Positions 1 to 7,097 of a stretch of 39,956 bases of DNA are shown here, one piece after another. Source of the stretch: Clostridia bacterium (GTDB taxonomy: Bacteria; Bacillota; DULZ01); NCBI GenBank assembly GCA_012840125.1, contig DULZ01000057.1, forward strand, positions 1-39,956, in the 5' to 3' direction. The notes under the pieces were generated by a model. That model saw only the letters and a program-made list of their open reading frames with translations, ran no database searches and was not told the DNA's origin. The translations under genes and the position numbers were made by a program. Each line of letters begins with the position of its first letter. Position 1 is the stretch's first letter.

Positions 1-200
1 CTTCACTCCTTGGGTTTCTTTTTTGTGTCATTACTTGAAAGATTCTCCAATTTGGGGTGAAGTCCTTTTCTTTGTTATCCAGTACATTGATTTATAAGGA
101 CTAGCGTTTTTGCAAAAGGCTCATATAAGAATAATTCTCTACCGGTAGTCAATTTCCTGTAGTGTTTTACCGTACTAAAGGGAGGTGGCACAAAAAAATG
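1..200. other. Left-edge noncoding stretch
   Basis: No convincing gene lies upstream of the metN promoter. The reading frames here are short and lack ribosome binding sites. A short palindrome, CTACCGGTAG, sits at about 139-148, and the stretch is AT-rich compared with the coding regions. It is probably the end of an upstream intergenic region. I see nothing else in it. Confidence 0.5.
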
Positions 201-229
201 TTGACCACCCGTATTGGATGTGCTATATT
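201..229 (+). promoter_or_regulatory. SigA-type promoter for metNIQ
   Basis: TTGACC at 201-206 and TATATT at 224-229 are separated by 17 bp, close to the vegetative consensus. Transcription would start near 236, about 15 bp before the SAM riboswitch, which fits a riboswitch-controlled leader. Confidence 0.6.
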
Positions 230-250
230 ATGTTCAAAATCCATAAGGAT

Positions 251-373
251 TTACTCTTATCGAGAGTAGGTGGAGGGACTGGCCCAATGAAACCCGGCAA
301 CCACCCTTCATGAGGAAGGGAACGGTGCCAATTCCTGCGGATGTATGACAGTACATCTGACAGATGAGAGTAA
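251..373 (+). ncRNA. SAM-I riboswitch (S-box) aptamer
   Basis: The stretch carries the S-box hallmarks in order. The closing P1 arms are near TTACTCTTATC and GATGAGAGTAA. The core AGGTGGAGGGACTGGCCC comes next, then the conserved AAACCCGGCAACC, a GGTGCCAATTCC segment and a 3' hairpin. The S-box family binds S-adenosylmethionine and switches off transcription of methionine genes. Here it precedes metNIQ and is followed by an intrinsic terminator, so it most likely acts by SAM-induced termination. Confidence 0.96.
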
Positions 374-388
374 CAGCAATGCTTGTTT

Positions 389-417
389 CTCTCTGTCGTT
401 GTGCAGGGAGTTTTTTT
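389..417 (+). terminator. Riboswitch expression-platform terminator
   Basis: CTCTCTG (389-395) pairs with CAGGGAG (404-410) and is followed by seven T residues (411-417). The hairpin lies between the SAM-I aptamer and metN, the usual place for the SAM-stabilised terminator. The competing antiterminator probably uses the 3' arm of P1. Confidence 0.88.
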
Positions 418-438
418 GTGGGTAGGTGACGCATGCAT

Positions 439-1446
439 ATGATCAAAATCACTGATTTACGCAAAGTTTATTACACCGGCCATGGACAAGTTGTCGCTCT
501 GGACGGCGTATCTCTCCACGTCAAGAAGGGGGAGATTTTCGGCATCATCGGTTTAAGCGGTGCCGGAAAGAGCACCCTCGTGCGATGCATTAACATGTTG
601 GAGCGTCCTACCGGCGGTACAGTCGAAATAGACGGTGTAGACATGGGCGCTTTGCCTCCCAGCCGGTTAAGGGTGGCCCGGCGGGAGATAGGCATGATCT
701 TCCAGCACTTCAACCTGCTCTGGTCCCGGACCGTTTATGGCAATGTGGCTTTTCCCCTGGAAATTGCCGGTTACCCGGAAGCGAAAATCAAAGATCGGGT
801 GCTGGAACTCCTGGACTTAGTAGGTTTGTCAGATAAGGTTAATGCTTATCCCTCCCAGCTCAGCGGGGGGCAAAAGCAAAGAGTGGGTATTGCCAGGGCC
901 CTGGCCAATAACCCCAAAGTGCTTCTCTGCGATGAAGCCACTTCGGCCCTGGATCCCCAGACCACCCAATCCATCCTCCAGCTGCTTAAAGACATTAACG
1001 AGAGATTCAATTTGACCATTGTTATTATCACCCATGAGATGAATGTCATCAAAGAGATCTGCGATACGGTAGCCGTCATTGAAAACGCCCGCATTGTGGA
1101 AACGGGCCCGGTAGTTGAGGTGTTCACCCGTCCCAGAACGGCCACCGCCCGTCGTTTTATTAATACGGTGATCAATATTGATGTGCCGGAAGCCGTGGTA
1201 CTAAAGCAAAACAACGGTGGACGATTGGTCAGGATCACTTTCCTGGGCGAGGTGGCCGGCCAGCCGGTACTTTCCAACCTGGTGAGCGAGTATAACCTGA
1301 AAACCAATATCTTGTACGGCAACATCGACCACATCAAAGACCAGATCGTTGGTACTTTAACCGTACAACTCCTCGGTAACCCGGCGGATATCGAGAAGGG
1401 AATTGGTTACTTAAGAAGCTTGCACCTGGAAGTCGAGGTGATGTAG
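439..1446 (+). CDS. metN: Methionine ABC transporter ATP-binding protein MetN
   Basis: This is the ATPase of the D/L-methionine importer MetNIQ and works at the inner face of the membrane. Walker A GLSGAGKS is at residues 38-45. The ABC signature LSGGQKQR and Walker B LLCDEATSALD follow in normal order, and the last ~90 residues form a NIL (ACT-like) domain, the regulatory methionine-binding domain of this family. An in-frame ATG also exists at 433, but the Shine-Dalgarno AGGTGA (424-429) is only 3 nt from it and 9 nt from ATG 439, so I chose 439 (335 aa). metI starts directly after the stop codon. Expression is controlled by the SAM-I riboswitch upstream. Confidence 0.96.
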   Translation: MIKITDLRKVYYTGHGQVVALDGVSLHVKKGEIFGIIGLSGAGKSTLVRCINMLERPTGGTVEIDGVDMGALPPSRLRVARREIGMIFQHFNLLWSRTVYGNVAFPLEIAGYPEAKIKDRVLELLDLVGLSDKVNAYPSQLSGGQKQRVGIARALANNPKVLLCDEATSALDPQTTQSILQLLKDINERFNLTIVIITHEMNVIKEICDTVAVIENARIVETGPVVEVFTRPRTATARRFINTVINIDVPEAVVLKQNNGGRLVRITFLGEVAGQPVLSNLVSEYNLKTNILYGNIDHIKDQIVGTLTVQLLGNPADIEKGIGYLRSLHLEVEVM

Positions 1447-2103
1447 ATGCCGTGGGAACAGATCATCCAACTGCTCGGCCGGGGTTTTTGGGAGACCCTC
1501 TACATGGTATCCGTGTCCACATTGGTTGCTTATATCTTCGGGATCCCCCTTGGGATTATTCTGGTGATCACCAGCCCGGGGCACATTACGGAAAACCGTT
1601 TCATTAACGCCGTTCTAGGTGTCATCGTGAATATTTTCCGTTCCATTCCTTTTATTATCCTGGCGGTTTTCCTCATTCCCTTTACGCGCTGGATCGTAGG
1701 TACTTTTATCGGCACCACGGCCATGATTATTCCCTTGTCCGTGGCGGCGATACCCTTTGTAGCCAGAATGGTGGAATCCTCATTAAAAGAGATACCCTGG
1801 GGGGTGATAGAGGCAGCCTTAGCGATGGGTGCCAGTCCTATGCAGATCATTCGCAAAGTGCTCATTCCCGAGTCCAAGCCTTCTTTGGTGTTAGGAGCTA
1901 CCATCACAACCATCACTTTAATCGGGTACTCAGCCATGGCAGGTTTCGTAGGCGGGGGCGGTCTTGGGGATATTGCCTTGCGCTACGGTTTTTACCGGTA
2001 TGAGACCGAGCTGATGTTCATCGTCATCATCGTTCTCATCCTGCTGGTTCAAGCGCTCCAGATGATTGGCGATTTGGTGGCGTCACGTCTGGACAAAAGA
2101 TAA
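1447..2103 (+). CDS. metI: Methionine ABC transporter permease MetI
   Basis: This is the membrane subunit of the methionine importer. The 218-aa protein has about five hydrophobic segments. Its cytoplasmic EAA loop, EAALAMGASPMQIIRKVLIPE, runs from about residue 119 and docks onto the MetN ATPase. Length and motif match MetI (BPD_transp_1). Its ATG follows the metN stop without a gap, so the two are translationally coupled. A gene for the lipoprotein MetQ follows 34 nt downstream. Confidence 0.95.
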   Translation: MPWEQIIQLLGRGFWETLYMVSVSTLVAYIFGIPLGIILVITSPGHITENRFINAVLGVIVNIFRSIPFIILAVFLIPFTRWIVGTFIGTTAMIIPLSVAAIPFVARMVESSLKEIPWGVIEAALAMGASPMQIIRKVLIPESKPSLVLGATITTITLIGYSAMAGFVGGGGLGDIALRYGFYRYETELMFIVIIVLILLVQALQMIGDLVASRLDKR

Positions 2104-2137
2104 AGCCCAAAACCATAAATTAAGGGGAGGAGAAAAA

Positions 2138-2980
2138 ATGAAAAACAAGAAAATTATTGCTTTAACCTTAATCATCGGCCTTGCTCTCTTTGCTGTCATC
2201 GGCTGCGGCGGCAACCAGGCCTCTTCCGGCGGCGGCCAAAGCAGCGACGTAGTCAAGCTGGTAGTAGGTGCTACCCCTGAACCCCATGCGGAAATCCTGA
2301 CACAGGCCAAAGAATTGCTGAAAGCTAAGGGTATCGAACTGGAAATCAAGGAGTTCACCGACTACACGACTCCGAACATCGCCTTGTCCGATGGTTCGCT
2401 GGATGCTAATTTCTTCCAGCACGTACCCTATTTAGAGGAATTCTCCCAGCAAAACAACCTGGACTTAACCTGGACCACTGCCGTTCACTTCGAGCCCCTG
2501 GGCCTGTACTCCTATAAGATTAAAGACTTGTCCGAACTAAAAGACGGGGATCGCATCGCCGTGCCCAATGACACCACCAACGAAGCCCGGGCTCTCTGGC
2601 TCTTGCAGGACAACGGCATCATCACCCTCAAAGACGGGGTAGGATTAACGGCTACCGTAACTGACATCGTCGAATACAAGGTCAAGGTCGAAATCGTCGA
2701 GCTGGAAGCACCCCAATTGCCCCGGGCCCTGGAAGACGTAACGGCGGCCGTTATTAACGGCAACTACGCCATCGGCGCCGGCCTCAACCCCGCCAAGGAC
2801 GCCCTGGTCATGGAAGATCCCAGTTCCATGGCTGCCGATACCTTTAAGAACGTGGTAGCGGTTCGCGTGGGCGACGAAAACAGGCCGGAAATCAAAGCCC
2901 TGGATGAAGTGCTGAATTCCCCTGAGATCAAGAAATTCATCGAAGACAAATACCAAGGGGCCGTAGTACCTGTATTCTAA
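2138..2980 (+). CDS. metQ: Methionine-binding lipoprotein MetQ (NlpA family)
   Basis: This is the extracellular methionine-binding subunit, anchored by lipid. The N terminus has Lys residues, a hydrophobic stretch and a lipobox ending VIGC at about residue 24, followed by a Gly/Ser-rich linker. The mature part resembles the NlpA family, with VGATPEPHAEIL and a TPNIALSDGSLDANFFQH segment. The frame is open further upstream (from 2066), but GGGGAGG at 2124-2130 places the start at ATG 2138 (280 aa). It closes the metNIQ operon before a bidirectional terminator. Confidence 0.96.
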   Translation: MKNKKIIALTLIIGLALFAVIGCGGNQASSGGGQSSDVVKLVVGATPEPHAEILTQAKELLKAKGIELEIKEFTDYTTPNIALSDGSLDANFFQHVPYLEEFSQQNNLDLTWTTAVHFEPLGLYSYKIKDLSELKDGDRIAVPNDTTNEARALWLLQDNGIITLKDGVGLTATVTDIVEYKVKVEIVELEAPQLPRALEDVTAAVINGNYAIGAGLNPAKDALVMEDPSSMAADTFKNVVAVRVGDENRPEIKALDEVLNSPEIKKFIEDKYQGAVVPVF

Positions 2981-2984
2981 GCAA

Positions 2985-3020
2985 AAACAGGTGGCAGCGC
3001 TAAGCTGCCACCTATTTTAA
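2985..3020. terminator. Bidirectional terminator between metQ and purH
   Basis: AGGTGGCAGC (2989-2998) pairs perfectly with GCTGCCACCT (3004-3013) around a 5-nt loop. On the plus strand a weak ATTTTAA follows. On the minus strand the 3' side reads GTTTTTGC. The hairpin separates the convergent metNIQ and purH transcripts. Confidence 0.85.
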
Positions 3021-4531
3021 TGCTTGAAATGCCGGCGGCCGGTAAAGGCCATGGCAATGCCGTGTTCTTGGCAAGCGGCAATGGATTCATGATCTTTGAC
3101 GGAACCGCCCGGCTGGACGATGGCTTTGATGCCGCAGCGGGCCGCCAGGTCCACCGTATCGCGAAAGGGGAAAAAGGCGTCGGAAGCCAGCACGGCTCCC
3201 CTGGCTTGCTCCCCTGCTTGCTTCAAAGCGATTTCCGCGGCGCCAACCCGGTTCATCTGCCCGGCACCGATGCCTAAAGTCCGGCCGTCTTTGGCCACCA
3301 CGATGGCATTGGACTTGACATGTTTAACCACCTGCCAGGCAAACCACAAGTCCGAAACAGCCTGCGGCTCGCCTGCCACCCACTGCCAGGCTTCAGGCGA
3401 CACCGTTTCGTCATCCCTTTCCTGTACCAGGAAGCCGTTAAACACTTGTTTCACTTCCAGGTTCATGCCGCCGCCCATCCCCTCACAAACCACCAGGCGC
3501 AGTTTGGGTTTACTACGGAAAATTTCGACGGCTTCTTCGCTGAAGCCCGGGGCGATCACTCCTTCAAGGAAAATCCCTGTCATTTTCTCAGCTGTATCCT
3601 TGTCCACCGGGCGGTTGCAAGCCACCAGGCCGCCGAAAGCGGAAACCGGGTCTGCCGCCAGCGCTTTTTCATAAGCCGCCGCCAGGGTGTCGTCAATGGC
3701 TACCCCGCAGGGATTGGTATGTTTAATGATGGCCACCGCCGGCTGGGCGAACTCCTGCACCAAAGCCCAGGCGGCCTGTAAATCTACCAAATTATTAAAA
3801 GACAGCTCCAGCCCCTGCAGCTGCTTCACCCCGGCACCACCGCCTGCACCGTGCCGGTACCAGGCAGCCTTTTGATGGGGGTTTTCCCCATACCGGAGCT
3901 CTTGCACCAGTTCTCCCTCCAGCATAAACTCCCGCGGCAGGTCCCCGGGCTGGCTCCCATGCCGGGCAAAATAAGCGGCAATGGCGGCATCATAGAGAGC
4001 CGTATGCTGGAAGGCTTCCCGGGCCAGCTCCCGCCGCAGGGCCTCGGATACTGCCCCGTAGGATTTGAGCTGGGCCATGACCTCCCGGTACCTGTTGGGG
4101 TTCACGATAACCGTTACATACTGATGGTTCTTGGCAGCCGCCCTGATCAAGGTGGGACCGCCGATGTCAATGTTCTCCACGGCCTCCTCCCACCCGGCAG
4201 CGGGGTTTGCCACCGTTTCCCGGAACGGGTACAAGTTAACCACCACCAGGTCAATGGGGCTGATATGGTGTTCCGCGAGAACCTGCAAGTGAGCTTCCGT
4301 CCGGCGGGCCAGGATCCCTCCATGAATCTTGGGGTGCAGGGTTTTGACCCTTCCCTCCAGGATCTCCGGAAACCCGGTGACGGTACTGACCTCCGTTACC
4401 GGAATGCTGGCCCGGGACAAGAAAGCAGCCGTGCCGCCGGTGGAGATGATTTCAAAACCCAGTTGAATCAATTCCCTGGCAAAATCGACTATCCCCTCTT
4501 TGGCTGACACACTGATCAGCGCTCGCCGCAT
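3017..4531 (-). CDS. purH: Bifunctional AICAR transformylase / IMP cyclohydrolase PurH
   Basis: PurH catalyses the last two steps of IMP synthesis: formylation of AICAR, then ring closure. The N-terminal MGS-like cyclohydrolase domain (about residues 1-200) has the STGGTAAFL phosphate-binding stretch and LHPKIHGGIL. The transformylase part carries RYGENPHQKAAWY, KHTNPCGVA and the C-terminal GGSVKDHESI...FTGRRHFKH. The frame extends 69 codons further upstream, but GGAGGTG six nt before the ATG at 4531 gives the normal start and a 504-aa protein of family length. No other de novo pur gene is nearby, so purH stands apart from any pur cluster here. Confidence 0.95.
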   Translation of the reverse strand: MRRALISVSAKEGIVDFARELIQLGFEIISTGGTAAFLSRASIPVTEVSTVTGFPEILEGRVKTLHPKIHGGILARRTEAHLQVLAEHHISPIDLVVVNLYPFRETVANPAAGWEEAVENIDIGGPTLIRAAAKNHQYVTVIVNPNRYREVMAQLKSYGAVSEALRRELAREAFQHTALYDAAIAAYFARHGSQPGDLPREFMLEGELVQELRYGENPHQKAAWYRHGAGGGAGVKQLQGLELSFNNLVDLQAAWALVQEFAQPAVAIIKHTNPCGVAIDDTLAAAYEKALAADPVSAFGGLVACNRPVDKDTAEKMTGIFLEGVIAPGFSEEAVEIFRSKPKLRLVVCEGMGGGMNLEVKQVFNGFLVQERDDETVSPEAWQWVAGEPQAVSDLWFAWQVVKHVKSNAIVVAKDGRTLGIGAGQMNRVGAAEIALKQAGEQARGAVLASDAFFPFRDTVDLAARCGIKAIVQPGGSVKDHESIAACQEHGIAMAFTGRRHFKH

Positions 4532-4556
4532 AGATGGCACCTCCTCTAGGATGGCC

Positions 4557-4577
4557 GTCCCGGCCCGGGGCCGGGAC
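4557..4577 (-). promoter_or_regulatory. GC hairpin in the purH leader
   Basis: GTCCCGGCC (4557-4565) and GGCCGGGAC (4569-4577) form a perfect 9-bp stem with a 3-nt loop. It lies between the purH promoter and its ribosome binding site. No T-run follows, so it is not a standard terminator. Its role is unknown. Confidence 0.5.
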
Positions 4578-4593
4578 ATACAGCCTCTGAGAA

Positions 4594-4622
4594 ATGTTAC
4601 CAGTTTATTGCTGAAGATGCAA
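4594..4622 (-). promoter_or_regulatory. Putative purH promoter
   Basis: On the minus strand TTGCAT (4622-4617) and TAACAT (4599-4594) are separated by 17 bp. It lies just after the ytaF stop codon and upstream of the GC hairpin. Both boxes match the SigA consensus only partly. Confidence 0.4.
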
Positions 4623-4626
4623 TAGT

Positions 4627-5226
4627 TTAGAATAATTGTTTTAACCCCATCAAAATCAACAGCAGCCCAGCCACCAGCGGGGCCCGGGTGCCCCAGGAAG
4701 TCTGATCCAAATAACCGGTCAACTGGTTGCCCGCCCAAAAGACCAGCCAGCTGATCAAAGCGGACAAGAACCCCATGAGAAGCCAGTTGATACCCAGAAT
4801 GCCCGCACTGAACCCGCCGCCGATATTGTTCAAGGACAAAGCCGTGCCCAGCACCGTCGCTTCTTTGAAATCAATATGTTTAGAACGGTCCCGGTCCGCT
4901 TCCAGCGGGTTCGCCAGGATCTCCAGCATACCGGGTGACCGGCGGTGATGCTTTTCCCTCTTGGGCAAGTACGGTTCCAGCATCATCCATAGCCCGATTA
5001 ACACCAGCAGTACCATGCTCACCAAGCGGGCCGACTTGCCCGGTAGCAAAGCAGCCAGCACCGTCCCCGAACGGGAGGCCAGGGCGGACACAGTAAACCC
5101 AATCAGGGCCATCCATAAATTAATACCGTGGGAGACCTTAATCCCCTGCACGGTATAAGCAATTCTCACCCCAATGGTATCCAGGTTGCTGGCCAGGGCA
5201 ATGAACAAGGCATACAAGATTTCCAT
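4627..5226 (-). CDS. ytaF: YtaF-type sporulation membrane protein
   Basis: This is a multi-spanning membrane protein of the MntP/YtaF kind. YtaF is known from spore-forming Bacillota as a sporulation membrane protein without an assigned biochemical role. The 199-aa protein begins MEILYALFIALASNLDTIGV, has about six hydrophobic segments in two halves, and repeats a small-residue/Asn motif (ASNLD near residue 12; SLNNIGGGFSAG in the second half). The middle loop is charged and histidine-rich (KREKHHRR). The frame is open upstream, but AAGGAG eight nt before ATG 5226 decides the start. The MerR operon lies divergently upstream. Confidence 0.8.
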   Translation of the reverse strand: MEILYALFIALASNLDTIGVRIAYTVQGIKVSHGINLWMALIGFTVSALASRSGTVLAALLPGKSARLVSMVLLVLIGLWMMLEPYLPKREKHHRRSPGMLEILANPLEADRDRSKHIDFKEATVLGTALSLNNIGGGFSAGILGINWLLMGFLSALISWLVFWAGNQLTGYLDQTSWGTRAPLVAGLLLILMGLKQLF

Positions 5227-5288
5227 CCTGACAGCTCCTTTCCGCTTCCCTACCATGCCATTGTATTCGGCAGCAAACCTCCGGGTGC

Positions 5289-5312
5289 TGTCAAGACAGG
5301 TATCCCTTGACA
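5289..5312. repeat. Inverted repeat with TTGACA arms
   Basis: TGTCAAG (5289-5295) and CTTGACA (5306-5312) are perfect inverted 7-mers 10 bp apart. The right arm is the -35 box of the MerR operon promoter. The left arm is a TTGACA on the opposite strand, pointing toward ytaF. I found no well-spaced -10 box for the divergent arm. Confidence 0.45.
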
Positions 5313-5336
5313 CGATTCCCCTCTTCTTTTTATAAT
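5307..5336 (+). promoter_or_regulatory. Consensus SigA promoter of the acyl-CoA operon
   Basis: Perfect TTGACA (5307-5312) and perfect TATAAT (5331-5336) are separated by 18 bp. The start point would be near 5343, immediately before the palindrome at 5346-5361. An unmodified promoter this strong would need tight repression, which fits the operator and the regulator gene that follow. Confidence 0.85.
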
Positions 5337-5345
5337 GATATTAAG

Positions 5346-5361
5346 TTTACGTTAACGTAAA
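5346..5361. promoter_or_regulatory. 16-bp palindromic operator, probably LiuR-like
   Basis: TTTACGTTAACGTAAA is a perfect palindrome. It lies a few bases after the predicted transcription start, and its right end merges into the Shine-Dalgarno of the MerR-family gene (AGGTGA, 5361-5366). It resembles, from memory, operators of LiuR-type MerR regulators that control branched-chain amino acid and fatty acid breakdown. Autorepression by the adjacent gene product is the simplest inference. Confidence 0.75.
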
Positions 5362-5371
5362 GGTGAGAGTT

Positions 5372-5791
5372 ATGTCCCGAGGAGAAAAGAAAACATATAC
5401 CATTTCCGAACTGGCCCACGAATTCGGCATCAGCACCCGCACCATTCGCTATTACGAAGAAGTCGGCTTGATTAATTCCCACCGGGAAAAAGATACTCTG
5501 CCCAGGACCTATACCAGCAGGGACAGGACCCGCTTAAAGCTGGCCTTGCGGGGTAAGCGCTTCGGGTTCTCCCTGGCGGAAATCAAGGAGATGCTGGACC
5601 TCTATGATGTGGATCCCACGGAAAAGGAACAGCTGCGCCGTGCCATTGAACTGGGCGATAAGCGTATTGCCGAAATAGATGAAATGATCCGGGAACTGGA
5701 GGAAACCAAACAAGAAATGCTGGAGTTCCGGCAAAAATTCCTGGAAATCTTGCGGGAAAAGGAGGAATGGGAAGCCAAGGATCAGAGCTGA
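5372..5791 (+). CDS. MerR-family regulator, LiuR-like
   Basis: This DNA-binding protein probably represses its own operon. The N-terminal winged helix has YTISELAHEFGISTRTIRYYEE, followed by RTYTSRDRTRLKLALRGKRFGFSLAEIKEM. That second segment is very like LiuR regulators of leucine/isovalerate and fatty-acid degradation. The C-terminal third is a long charged coiled coil (about residues 88-135) for dimerisation. No cysteine is present, so metal or thiol sensing as in MerR or CueR is unlikely, and an acyl-CoA type effector is an inference. A GTG at 5363 is in frame, but AGGTGA (5361-5366) overlaps it and fits ATG 5372 (139 aa). Confidence 0.85.
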   Translation: MSRGEKKTYTISELAHEFGISTRTIRYYEEVGLINSHREKDTLPRTYTSRDRTRLKLALRGKRFGFSLAEIKEMLDLYDVDPTEKEQLRRAIELGDKRIAEIDEMIRELEETKQEMLEFRQKFLEILREKEEWEAKDQS

Positions 5792-5848
5792 CAAAGTTGT
5801 CTATTCTTTTTTCCTATTTTCAGAATCTTCGCAAAAGGAGAGGTGGTC

Positions 5849-7084
5849 ATGTTTAGTTTTCTGCTGACGGAAGAACAGCAAGCCCTGCAAAAAGAAGTGC
5901 ATGATTTTGTCCAATCGGTGGACAAACAGTTAATCCTGGACATGGACGCGGACAAGGTACAGTACCCCAAGGAATTTCTCCAAGAAGCCGGGCGCCGGAA
6001 CCTGCTGGGCCTTCGTTTCCCCAAGGAATACGGGGGCCGGGGTTTGGGTTGGACTTCAGAAGTGACGGCTTTGGAAGATATCGGCATGCTGGGATCCGCC
6101 CTGGCCTGCCTGTATTCCCTCCCTTCCATCGTAGGTGAAGCCATTTACAAGTTCGGCACTGAGGAGCAAAAACAAAAGTACCTGGCGGAAACCCTGGCCG
6201 GCAAGAAGTTTACCGCGGAAGGGCTCACGGAACCCCGGGGCGGTTCAGACTTTTTCGGCGCCACCACCACGGCACGCCGGGAAGGGGATTATTACATTCT
6301 CAACGGGCAAAAACGCTTCATCGTGGGAGCGGAAGGGGCCGACTACTTCTTTGTCTATGCCAAGACCAATCCGGAGGGATCTCCCAAGGACTCCCTCAGT
6401 GCCTTCATCGTGGACCGGGGCCCCGGGGTGGAAGTACACCACGTGTACGGCCTCATGGGCAGCCGGGGCGGCGGTACCGGCCGGCTCGTCTTCCGGGAGG
6501 CCAAGGTTCCCGCTTCCAACCTGGTGGGACAGGAAAACGGCGCCGGTGCCATCTTCTACCAAATGATGATACCGGAAAGGCTTACCAGCGCCGCCGGGGT
6601 GCTGGGCTTGGCCAAAGCAGCCCTGGACGTCGCCGTCAAGTACAGCACCAAGCGCAAAGCTTTCGGGCGCAAGATCAAAGATTTCCAAGCCGTCAGTTTC
6701 AAAATCGCCGAAAGCATTACCCAGTTGGATGCAGCCCGTGCTCTGGTCTATACCACAGCCCAAGCCATTGATAAGGGCGTACCGGCCGCCCTCCAGCGCA
6801 GGTTGGTGTCTCAAGCCAAGAAATTCGCCACCGAGACCGCCTGGCAGGTGGTAAACCATGCCATGCAAGTACTGGGCGGCATCGGTTATACCAACGTCTA
6901 CCCCATTGAGCGCTACCTGAGAGATGCCCGCTTGCCGATGATCTGGACCGGTACCAATGAGATTATGAGCTTGATCATCCAGCACGAATACTTCAAAGAA
7001 GTGGCCGGTCCGGGAACCTTGAGCCGTGATGTGGAAATGGACGCTCCCGAGGCGGAAAACCTGGCGGAAAAAATCTATGAATAG
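5849..7084 (+). CDS. Acyl-CoA dehydrogenase, IVD/LCAD-type active site
   Basis: This FAD enzyme oxidises acyl-CoA to 2-enoyl-CoA and passes electrons to an electron-transfer flavoprotein. The 411-aa protein has the normal three-domain order. It shows TEPRGGSDF (flavin/substrate region), [16 protein letters not shown] and [22 protein letters not shown]. The glutamate used by medium-chain enzymes (YEGT motif) is replaced by Thr367 in IWTGTNEIM. Glu243 in [11 protein letters not shown] sits where isovaleryl-CoA and long-chain dehydrogenases carry their catalytic base. Substrate is therefore more likely branched or long-chain, but is not proven. AAGGAG eight nt upstream sets ATG 5849. It is followed by an acyl-CoA synthetase 13 nt downstream. 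Confidence 0.93.
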   Translation: MFSFLLTEEQQALQKEVHDFVQSVDKQLILDMDADKVQYPKEFLQEAGRRNLLGLRFPKEYGGRGLGWTSEVTALEDIGMLGSALACLYSLPSIVGEAIYKFGTEEQKQKYLAETLAGKKFTAEGLTEPRGGSDFFGATTTARREGDYYILNGQKRFIVGAEGADYFFVYAKTNPEGSPKDSLSAFIVDRGPGVEVHHVYGLMGSRGGGTGRLVFREAKVPASNLVGQENGAGAIFYQMMIPERLTSAAGVLGLAKAALDVAVKYSTKRKAFGRKIKDFQAVSFKIAESITQLDAARALVYTTAQAIDKGVPAALQRRLVSQAKKFATETAWQVVNHAMQVLGGIGYTNVYPIERYLRDARLPMIWTGTNEIMSLIIQHEYFKEVAGPGTLSRDVEMDAPEAENLAEKIYE

Positions 7085-7097
7085 GAGGCTTGAGACG

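Noticed and set aside
433-438. ATG 433 as the metN start
   Set aside because: It lies only 3 nt after AGGTGA; ATG 439 has a 9-nt spacing and gives the family N terminus.
3096-4507. Long plus-strand frames within purH, and similar long frames antisense to tsaD, nnr, nuoF and the aminotransferase
   Set aside because: They are opposite-strand shadows of well-supported genes, lack ribosome sites and show no protein-family motifs.
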